Origin: Anas platyrhynchos
Lineage: Eukaryota; Chordata; Aves; Anseriformes; Anatidae
Assembly (NCBI RefSeq): GCF_047663525.1
Contig: NC_092591.1
Location: 31,281,001 to 31,345,000 of the forward strand
Direction: 5' to 3'
DNA: 64,000 nt
In this document: one piece after another, positions 49,482-61,400 of the stretch
Layout: each line of letters begins with the position of its first letter
How positions within the stretch are numbered: the first letter of the stretch is position 1
Program-made: the position numbers and the translations under genes
Notes under the pieces: model-generated
What the model was told of the DNA's origin: nothing
The model's database searches: none
The model's input: the letters and a program-made list of their open reading frames with translations, nothing else

Positions 49482-52400
49482 TACTGCATTTTAGATGAAA
49501 AGTACTTCCAACAGAAATGGACAAGATTTATACAGACCCTAACATGGAAAAGTAAGTTGAAACCTCATAAGGACCTCATTGAGATTTGACTATTGTCTTT
49601 TAGATGCAAAATGTTTCTTAATCCCTGTGTGCACCTTAAGATCTCTTGAATGAAATATGCTGTCTGTCATGAAGAAAAACAGGGAGGTTTTCTGATCATG
49701 GTGTAGGAAAGCTCAAGGAAATCTCATAGCAGTGGATTGTCTAGGGACTGGCCACAGGGGTCAGAGCACAATATGTTGATTTTTCCAAGGGTCATTTATG
49801 GCACCTAGCATTGGAATAATCTATTCCAAGCAAGTTTGTTTAAGTAACTTCACACTTGTAAAAATAATGGAGAGATTAAATTATTAGCCATAAAAATGTG
49901 GCAGCACTGTTCAAGAAATACATCTTGGTTCCAGTTTATGCACTAATATCTATTTCTCTTTTTTTCCCCCCAGTGATAATACAGAGCACATGAGAAGAAG
50001 GCGACTGTCCTCTGTGAGTAACTTAAGGCATTTCTAAAATAAAACTGAGTGAGTGAAGGAAGGGAAGGGGAGCCATAAAGAAGAATTAGTTTTCTCATCA
50101 CAGCCTGAAGAAAAAACATACCAAGAACAAAGAAAGACCTTATTAAGTTTGTGATTGAATGTGATGCTTCTGGCGCTTACAGATTCTCTACTGCCAAGTA
50201 ATCAGTTCATGTATTCTTGTGAAATAGTTCACTGATTGTATGGCTGTCTGATGTATTCAAGTCTGAAAGCGTTGCTTTTCACATTAGCAATGTGGCAGAA
50301 GATGATACAATTTCCACAGAAGGATTCGCAGGTGAAGCGAGTGTACAGGGATATACCTAGTAATTTTCTGATTGAAGTGAATGAATTTAGTATGCACAAG
50401 GGCAGTTTACCCACTCTTTTCTCAAAATAAATACGTGAATAAGATACTCAAAAATTAAAGTTATGCCTTCATGGTTATGGATTCAGAATTTTATAAATTC
50501 TTTGGTCAATAATAAGTATACCTCCAGCTGTACTCCCATGTGTGGTGCATTGGTGAGAAGCAGGGTCAGAGTCTGGGACAGATGTCCAATGCAAGAGTGA
50601 ATTGTAGGTTATGAAACCCACGGTAACTTGTGCATAAGTGACGTCTTGAACTGCTTGTACGCCAGCTGTGACTGAACCAGTCATTTACTTGTTGCTTGAT
50701 CCTTTCTTTGTGGGAGCTGGGTCTGATTTTCTCAACTTACTCTCTTTTAGATTTTAAAGGCTCCACGAAATCCTCTTGATGATTTGGGAAACGGGAATGA
50801 ACTCACTCAGGTAGGTCTGTTAAGTCCTCGTTTGCTGATGCTCTTAATATCTTTGGTTTGCTCCTCAACCAGTCCCTGGTTAAACAGGGTCACTAGAATA
50901 ATGTAGGTGTAAAAACTCCTGTAATAACTGCTTTGGAGGATAATGTTTGGAGTAACAAATATTACATGAAATCTGTTGAACTTTTATTTTACATCAGAAT
51001 ATGTCTTCTGTCAAGCAGGGAGGAATAGTCAGAAATTAATAGATACATCTTGCTTCTGGTGTAGTCCAAGTTTGCCACCTGGAGTACTGTGTGCAGCTCT
51101 GGGGCCCACAGTGTAAGAAAGAAATCACCTCTCAGGGTGGGTCCAGAGGCTGAAGCACCTCTCTAATAACTTCTTTCAAAATATATGAAATATGAGCCTG
51201 AAATACCCATGCATAACATACTTCAAAACTGGTTTGAGCATGAAGAGCAGCTCAGTCTTCATTTAAACATTAATACCTTTTAACAATGATGTGTAGTACT
51301 GCTACTGAGCAATATAGAACCATCATATGCAGTAGTGCGACTTTGTTCATAACTGCTTGTGATGCTGACATGGTTCCTCTGTGCGTATAATGGATAATGT
51401 CAGTACATCAACACGTTGTCTGCTTTCTTAAACAGTGAGTGTTCTGCTGCCCTGGACAGAGCTGTTTAATTAGGGAAGCTTACTGCAGACACAGTACTGC
51501 CGTGGTATGGTGAATTAGCTTTACAGTATATGCAGCGTTGCATTGTTACACACCTTGTAACGTTGCATTAGTATAATCATGCGGTCAGTGACACCGTTTA
51601 AACACTTCTTCAGGAAAATATCAGTGGTGATTTTGATTCTTCCATGTATCCTTTCCTTTCTCCCATAGAGGTGAGGTTTTTTTCCAGTTGTCACAGAAAA
51701 CTAAATTAAAAAAAAAAAAAATCCTGCAACTCACTTGTGCTAAGCAGCTAAGTGTTTTTTCCCTAGTATGCCAAACATTAAGCCAGACAAAAACCCTTAT
51801 AAGTGGTATTCTGCTTCTTCTGTCTGAAACCAAGCAGTTAGTACAAAATGATCTTTAGAACCTGCTTCTTGTGAGATAGGTGTCTCCCTGTGAAGAGGAG
51901 AGAAGCTGGAGAACTATAAGTAGTTCAAAGATGTTTGAAAATATCTGTTGTTAAGCTATTACACTTGCAGTTTTTCTTTTTTTTTTTTTGGTGAAGAAGA
52001 ACATAAGAACTGTTCTCTGTACATCAAACTGTCTTTTTTTTTTTTTTGTCAGGATATCAATATAGAAAAACGTAGGAAAAACTCCCGACGTGTCAGCTTT
52101 GCGAACACCATAAAGTAAGTTTGATCTGAAGAATGCAGATCTACATCTCTTTATTTAAGCATAAAGTTGTAGATAATAATCTGCTATCACCTGAAGTTGC
52201 TGTTTGCATACACTTACGGGCATTCAGTGAAGAAAATTGGTGACTTGTTATACTAAGTTGGTTTTAAGCCCCGGTAGAAACATTACGCACTTTCTCATCC
52301 TAGCTATAAAGAATGATGGAGTAAATTTCATATAATTAGGAAAGTTTGGTTTTCATTAACTTTTCTAGTGATTTCACATGAAGTATGATAATGGTATCTT

Positions 52401-55400
52401 CCTGCTGGAAAGTATGGTTGGGTTCAGTAAGCTGCTGTCTTTCGGTACCATTTCAGAACATATCATGTGGGAAAAGATTGAGATTAATTTTTTTTTATTA
52501 TTTTAATTTTTTGTTTGCTTTAAAACAGATCATCTTGTGTTTTTAAAAACTGTTTTTCTTTGTTCTTAGCTGCAGAGTCTTCCAGCGAGATCTTAAGAAT
52601 AATGCAGCAGAAAGAGAAAATGAAGGTAAAAACTCCTCTCTTTTCTGACAGGTTTCACAGACTATTAGCAACGAGACTTCAGCCAGAATTTAAGAAGTCA
52701 AGCTCATCAGTCATAGATAGGGAACAACATGGTCAGCTGTTTATGATGGACTGGATGAAAACCCATTAGTTACTACTACTGTGGACCTTGTAGCTCGGAG
52801 ATTATTTTTTTTTTTAGACAAAATGTACGTGGAACAAAATCTGTTTTGGGGATTGTTGTGGTTTAACCTGGCTGGCAGCTAAGCACTACACACCCCTAAC
52901 CTGCCTGCTGGCAGGACAGAGCGAGAAGCTGAAAAGTCCTTGGCTTCGTGTAATTGCTGCTCTGCAACAATTTGTACATCGGTGTGTTATCAACATCAGT
53001 GTGTTATCAACATTCTTCTCATCGTAAATCCAAAACATAGCACCCTACTAGCTATTAGGAGAAAAATTAACTCTATCCTAGCTGAAACTAGGACAGGAAT
53101 TTAGATCAAAAGAAGACTGAGAAGAATGTCATATTCACTCTGTCAAAAATTACCTAGGAAGAATCTGAAAAGCTAATGCATTTTCAAGTACTTTGGTTCT
53201 CTGGGTTTTTGCCATGATAAAAAGGAACATAAAGAGTGAGAACTGCAGAACATTCTTTTCTGTGCACTTTACTCTCATCTCTGAATGTTTTGATCCTGTT
53301 TCTCTCATTGTAACATCTGATTTTCTTATTTTTAGAGTGTGCAGCAGATACAGGGAATCATGTCCTACTTAATCAGTAAGTCTGGGGAAAAATTATTCCC
53401 ACACTGCAAATACATTTCTTCACACGGCATGCGACCATAAGAATGTTACTCCTCAAAGAAACCAACAAATGTAACGTGCTTATTTATTTAGATATAAAAT
53501 TGCTGTATACATTTGACTGGTTACAGGAATACAGCAGAAAAAGGATATAGGTGTTCTTGCCATTCACAAAAAAAGTAGATGTTTCTGAAAAATTGAACAA
53601 TTATGTCTTGAAACTGCTTCATCCTAAGTTGATTGTTTGGGAATGTCTTCCAGGAGAGACCTACCAGATTCCATATTTGATAGAGATGGTCTTGGATGTT
53701 TATTATCATCACTTTTTCACTCAGAGGTGGATAGAGTATTAGTCTGGTCTCAAAGTTCTGGCCTAGATAAAATAAAATTAGGAGATTGTTGCTCACCAAC
53801 TCAATTTAATTTTAAAAGATTTAGACTGTTTCTATGCATGAAGGCATTTTTTTATATTTAAAATATACAGCAAGGGAAAATTTACCTACAGCTATAGTTA
53901 ACAAACACTTATAAAGCAATACAGTAACATATGTGTGTATAAACAAAAATCAGTATTCTAGACAAGGCAGTCTGGGCTTGAAAGAACATATAAGAAAACA
54001 CTGAAGAGTAGAAGTCATTAAATGTTAGATGAAAAGCCAAAGTTGGTCGGTGTACCTGGCTTTTGATTTTGCAGAAAAATGACTGCAGGCTTTAGGAACA
54101 CGTCTTCAGTTTCCCGAAAAGAAAGGAACAACTAAAAGTAGAAAGTCTGAGTTAAAAATAACGCATTAACCTGTTTAAAAATCAAGTATTAACCTATTTT
54201 CCCATGAAAAAAAGAGTTTCGTGGGAAAATACCACTTTAGTTCAAATTACAAATATGTCTTCAATATATCCTAATGTTTGGTGTCTGCTGCCCAGTCGTG
54301 TATGAGCTCTGCAATAGAATTCAGAATTCTCTGCCTGTTAAGTATATTGCTGAAGCCCTCCGGTTTGCAATCTTTTAACAAACTTTACCTAAACCATCTT
54401 TTGTAGAAATGAAGAACCTGAAGATGTTCCATGTGAGATCACTGGTGAGTTTGAAAATAGATTTAACAACAGAATGACTATTTTTATTCCAAACTATTGA
54501 TAATAGTTGACAGAACACTTTTAACATGTCTAGAACAGTCTCACTGATGGAGATCACTATTGCATGAACAGACTGTCTCAGTGCTTATAAACAGCATTAT
54601 GTATTGTAGAAGCATGGGTAAGCTTACTACGTGTTCAAAGGAGTACTGAAAATATTTTTCAGGATACATTTCGTTTTAAATGTGCTTACTCAGAATGTGA
54701 TACTTATGTAATGAGTGCATTGACCTTCATTTCAGTTGATTAAAATAATAAAATAGCTCAGCAAATGCACTATATCCTTTTCTTTTGACAGGGATGAACA
54801 CTTTACTTCATGCCCCTATCCAGGCATTGGTGCAGCAGACTGAGGTATGTGAAGGTGCTCATTTTTTCAGTGCTGAGAATAATAGTGTCCAAAATATACT
54901 GCAATAATTTGTGTAGTAAAGGTGAAACATGTACCCCAGCTGCCTAAAACGTAAATCCTCGTATTCACAAGAAATTTGTCTGAAGCATAATCTTCTATGT
55001 TTTGAAGTAGTTTCCTAATCTGATGGTCCTTATACTACACTGTTGATAATTTTTGTTTCTAAAATTGCTTTTCAGTATCTGAGCTAGTTCTTACATTTTT
55101 TTTCAATGCTTATCTAAGAATATGTAAAGGAGCTTATGTTTCAGATAGGTCAGTTTAATTTTTTTGCTCATGGATTACTGTCTACTTTTTTTTTTTTTCC
55201 ATGGGTGGAATGGATATACACTGTCTGTTCCTACTGTTAAAAAGGTTCAGAAAATTGCAGTGACTAGCATGAAAAGGTAACTGAAATGCTTCAGTTGACT
55301 CAAGTGATAAAACAACGTTTTTAGTTAAGACCTTCACAGCCACAGAAATCCTGAACTGTGCTATACTTCAGTGGTGATGTCATAGGTCTATTTTATCAAA

Positions 55401-58400
55401 CAAAGCAATTGAACAGTATCCTTTGATCCAATGGCTTCCTTTCATGCTGAATTTAAAGATATGGTTTAAAGAATGTCTTAGCTCTTGTGAAAAAGTAAAG
55501 GTTAAAATCTAGATGTGTGCCATGATCCTAAAAAGGTCATACTGAAACCCTCTCTCCTTGCTTTAAGTAATGTATATGATTCTTGCTTTTTCTAGTGTAT
55601 TTTATTTCTTGCATTTATAAAATAATAATGCATATATAACAATACACTTAATTTAAATTAAACACAAAGTTGTTCTTAATCAGTGTATTCATTATGTTTG
55701 ATAAAGTACAGTATTATATCTTGATACTGGCCAGTTTTTATCCACAGCTTTAAAACTCTAAATCGTTTCTATTAAAGAGACTAAAATCTTCTTAGTCAGG
55801 GTGGAAGACTTTTAAAAATTCCAGCTTGGCACTGCTGTTTTGGGGAATGTACATAAGCTGGGCAGGGATTTTGCAGTGAGTGGATGGGGAAAGATAGAAA
55901 CACCACATAGAAAATATTGATTCATAAGTCTCGGTGATTGTTCCGTGTCTACAAGGATTTCACATGTGAAGACGTGAAGTTTTTGTCCAACAGAAATCTG
56001 AGCAACATTCTTTCAAAATTCTATTTAAATACATAAAGATATTACAAACATAGAATGTAGGCTGTAAGAATTTGTAACAGTTAAGTTGTCCTTTCCTTTA
56101 ATATGTTACTACTTGTTGAGGAGGACTGAAATGTTTTTTTTCCTCCCCAAAAAGCTGTAAAGATAGAGCTCTAACCTTTAGACTGCATTAGTTGACTTCT
56201 GTTTTGAATAGAGTAAACCACTGTGTCATTTGTTACAAGTGTCAGTAACTGTCACTTCTTGTCTTTTTTCAGTGCCATGATGTGGACAACGCCACTCAAA
56301 GAACAAATAGGCATGACACAACACTCATCTTTTCAGATGAAAATGAAATGGAAATGACAGCTAGTCACACTGCAGTGATTGCACGTAACCTGAAAAACAA
56401 TGAAACTGACAAAACTGAGAAAATAGATATCACATCATTTCTGGCTGGGTTAAACTCTAACAGTGGAAAGGCAGAAATGAGTAAAGAATTTCATTTCTCT
56501 GTTGATCCTACAAACCGTGTGTGCCCATCTTTTGAACAGAAGGAAGATGCTACTGCGGTAAAAAAAATAAATTTCAATGAATTTTTGATACGCTTGAAAT
56601 CAAATGAAAAAGCACTCAATCCTATTGAAGGACCTGAAAAAGAAAACCTTTTTTGTGTCTCTTCACAAGTCTCAGAAGACATGGCACGATCATCGGTGGA
56701 ATCTGATTATTCCCATGAACCACTGGCCACCATCAATGTAACAAAAATCTTTAGAGAGCAAGATGATGGAATGGAAGTGACAAAATGCCAAGCATCTGAT
56801 GTTAAAAATATGCGTTATGGTATTTGTGGGGCTCCACCAGAGCAATTACCGTGTCCAGATGTTACTGAGGCATTTGCAGATGATGGAATGGATATGACAA
56901 CTAGTCACACTGCAAAAATGTCTTTTCCTTTTGCCAGTGTTGGAAATCAAAGTCTAAACTTCAAAAAGGATTTCCCATCCATGGAGACAGATAATTATTC
57001 TGTAGTAAAGAGAGCATCTCATCAGCAACTAATTGTAAAGCAGGATCCTCAACTTTGTACAAACAAAAAAACAGTAAATGTTGAAGACACTGTAGATACT
57101 ACAGTGCCTCAAACTTTTAAGCAAGAGACCAGGGCTTTGTCTGCTATCCCGGGATCTGTTTCTTCTGAGACTGTCTTCCGAGGTAATAAAACTGTTTTTT
57201 CGGAATGTGGTGACATGGAAATTACTGGGAATTACACATATGTAATCTATAATGAAAGTGCCAGAGGAATGAGCAGTTCATGTCATAAAACTTTTGAGAA
57301 AACAGTTAATACAAACTCTTTGCCAGTAGAAAGCAGACATCCAGCACTTGATGATGATACAGAAAGTCTAACATCTTTAGATAATCGAGCTTCTGAGTTA
57401 CATAAAACTAATGCACTTGAACACCTTTCAGGCTCAGATGGGAGAGCTGAAAGAGTGACCCAAGATCACAGGACTGCTTCAGTGGATGTTGGTTTTGATT
57501 CGTGTAGAAATTCAGTGTCCACTGGTACCTGTAAGGTGTTTTCAGGAAAAGATATGGCCTTGACTAAAACTTGTATTGACAAAGCTGATGGAAAGAATGT
57601 TGAAAATGAATTTCCTCCTGGAGTGTCCATGTCTGTCACCCGCAAACCACGTTTTCTTGATAACAGAATATCTACATCTCCCAGTTTAAGTGAGCAGGAA
57701 AAAATGGAAATAACTAAATGCCAGACTGTTATCATTGATGATCAAAGCATTGGGATAACTGCAGAAGCAAAACAAATGCATGGTAAAAGAATTCCAGGTG
57801 AGAACCACAACAAAAATGTCAGTGCTGTGGCAAGTTCTTTGGACAGGGACAAGGAAAATCTTGAGGCAATTGGTTTTGATGTGAATATGAAAAGAAAACA
57901 GCCTATGGAAATGAATACTGATGATGTTGAGGTGATAATAGTCAATAAGAAGCTTAGAAAAACAAACTTGCAGGCAAGTGGTCTGATTTCCTGTGTGAAG
58001 AGCGTGTGTTCATTACAAGAGCAAAAGACAGAAATCGCAGAAAATCCTGCCACCACCAACAGTGCATTCATGTCTTTGCAAAGTCAAGAAGCTGATATAA
58101 CTCAGCCTTTGAAAAAAACCCTTCAGAATGCTTCAGTTTCCTGCACAAATGACAAAACAGACGTGTTTTCAGATGATCAAAACATGGATGTAACCAAAGC
58201 TCATTCTGTTGCTTTTGAAGTTGTTCCTATTAATACAGTACAAGAATATGAGAATACTCATAATCAAAATAATGTGATATTCAAGCAGCTGCAAAAACAG
58301 ATCTCCCAATTTTCCCATAATTCTGGTGTAGATCCCACTGCAGGTCAGACTGCAGCAATAGAATATAGGGATTTTAAAAGGAGCTTGGATAAACAAACTG

Positions 58401-61400
58401 TTACTCCTTTATCTGCAAATGGTATGTTCATTTCTAGTAGTGAAACTGCTCCCTCTGGAAATACAAGAAATGTACAACCTGCAAAAGTACTAGGTATAAA
58501 TGCAGATTGCCAGAACTCTGACAGGCAAGTGAAAACCCATACTGTGAAGGTAGTAGACAATGCACTGCCAACTCGAGAAGAATCTGAGAGAGATTTCCTG
58601 ATCAGCAAAACAGTTTCATCACAAGAGGATTTGAAAAATCCTCTGTCAGTCAATGGCCTGCACTCAGGTATTGAAGAGAAGTTACGAACTAATACATCTG
58701 AACAACAGAAGAGAAGTTCCAAGTTGCCTTCCTTTTCAGAAAAGTCTGTTTTATTTCCCTCTGGTGAAAACATGGACTTGACTGAAAGCTATGCAGCAAT
58801 TTCTCCTGATCAAAACATCCATATGATATTACCAGGAAGAAAAGCAGCATCAGTACGTGTTGTTGAAGATGAAAATAAAACATTATCTTTAAAAAGAGAG
58901 GTCATGATGACAATAAACAGTCAGGAGCAGCCTGGGTGCAATACGTACTCCTTGGTATCTGGTAAGAAAATGTTAACTATGACTGGTTTAAAGCATTTCG
59001 TAGATGAGAAAACTACCATATTTTCGGAAGATGCTGACATGGACATCACAAGAAGTCATACGGTTTCAGGAGAAAACAAAATAATTTTGCTGCCTAAAAG
59101 TTCAAGCAATGACATACCCTTTGTTTCTGGGGATAAAACTTGTGTTTTTACAGACAATAATGACATGGAAATAAGTAGATTTGATACTGTTGGAATTGAT
59201 AAATCTGTGGAAAAGGCTGCAGCTGGAGGGATGCTTAGCAGAGCTAATAGGACTGAAAGGAAAAGCTCCAAGGGAACAACAGGGGAAAAGACTGTTTTAT
59301 TTTCACAGAGTAATGAGGATAATGACATGGAGATCACAGAGAGCCATACGGCTGCAATAGGCCATGAAATTGTCTCCCAAAAAGAGGTCAGGCTTCATTC
59401 TCTGTCTTCAGCTCAGCCTGTTAAAGCTGTTAAGTTCACAAGTAACCAGAGTTATGTGGACATTACTATGTCTTGCCCTGCTGATAAAATTACAGTAAAA
59501 CTTTTACATGATGATAACTTGAACTTGAATAAAGAGGTTGAACAGGATGCTCCTTCAAACAGTGATGCTACTGTGCTTCCTGTGGATGATATGGAAATCA
59601 CTAAAACCCATAACGTAACTTTGGAAGCAAATTCTCTGTGGGCTAGGCAACCCAATCGGTCTGTTCCTCTATGTTCCACAATTATTTTTACAAATGACAA
59701 GGCTGATATGGAAATGACCAGCTATCTCCCTGATGATGAAAGTACTGAAAGAGTCATGTGTGAGGACAGAGTAAACCCAGCTAAGCAGGTTGGACAGGAG
59801 GCTCTTTCAGGTAACAAAACAGTCGTTTTTACTTCAGCTGAGGATATGGAAATCACTAAAACTCATACAGCTGTGTTAAGAGGTGATGTGTGGGACAGAG
59901 GGTTAGTTCCAGCCGTTTCTGCAGTTCCTGCTGATCAGACCACTGTGTTTCCACACAAACAAGATGATATGGAAATAACCGTATCTCATACTGTTGCTGT
60001 TAATAACAATATGGAAGGATTTGAGAACCAGCAAGTGTCACGTAAAAGCACTCGACAACCAGACTTGCATAGTGCATCGTTGTCTGCTTGCAGAGATGAA
60101 GTAGATTCTCTGCAAGTAAAAGATCTGAATGGTGAGTATCTTAAAAAATCTAATGATAACCTCACCACTCCTGCTTCATCAACCTCAGCATTTCCTACTG
60201 AGAAGGGAGCTGCCAAAGTTCACAGTGGTGCAATACCAGATTCCGTTTATTCTGTCTCACTTCCAGAAGACACTCCAGATGTCCGGGCACCACAGGATCT
60301 TGACCTTGCCACGGATAATTCAATTCCTGTAAACAGTCAGCAGGATCTTGTACAGCCAGGAAAACTGAAATTAAAGAGAGTGCCTTTCAGATTTCCAGGT
60401 AATGCCCCCTTGGAGTGCAGTGAAGAAACTGGAGATGTGGTATCCCATGTTTCTCTTCCTGTTCAGCAATCGGATTCTTTGAAGAGTCCTCCAGATGGAC
60501 TTAGTAGTCAGACAGACCAAGTATTGAAAGATAATTCATCTAGGCATGAAGATCTAGATGCAGTTTTAGCCAAGGATGGAGCAGTTCCAGTTTCTGACAG
60601 CGAATCAAAGGAAAATGGGAGGCTGTCAGCTGAAGGGGAAGTACTTCCAACAGACTTCCAAATAAAATCTGAACAAACTAAGCAACCTTTGGTCAGTGAC
60701 AGTCCAAGAGATCCAGTAGATCCTACTCTTCTACCTAAATTATCAGGTATTTTAAATGTTTGTTCAAAACTGGAAAATATTAGAAGGAAATCTATAGTTG
60801 TCTCTGTTCCTGAAACTACTGTTTCTGACCAGCTGCATAAGTTACCAACTCAACCAGAGGATACCTTGAGGTTAGGAAAAAATACCATAAAAGAACAAGA
60901 TAATTTATTTTATCCCAAAGAGCAGGAGAATGCATGTCTTGAATCTGGAGCAGCTCCTGTAGGTACGAATTTAGGTATGGCACTTAAGGACAAATATCAA
61001 GGAATAAATGTCCCTCTAGGTATCTTCCAGCCTAAACTACCATGCAGAAGAAATCCTTCTGTTTCTAGCGTGCAAGACGTAAATGCAAAATCTTCAGACA
61101 AAGTAGAAGCACTGGTTTCAGAAGTAAACCTAAACACCGGTGAAGCACCAGATTACACCAAATCTAGTAGGCAGAACTTCAGCCCTTCTCGGTTTATAGC
61201 AGAAGAATTTCTTCCCATATGCCAAGAAGCAATGGATTCGAATGATTCTGTAAGCTTTGGATCTGTGGAAGATGGTTGCAATGAGATAAACAAGAGAAAC
61301 ATCTCCCACAATGAACAGGTTAAACGTGAAGAAACAAAAACTTCTTGCAACAGCACAAAAAGAGCTTTGGAACAAGATGAGGAGGATCTTCAAAGTCTAA

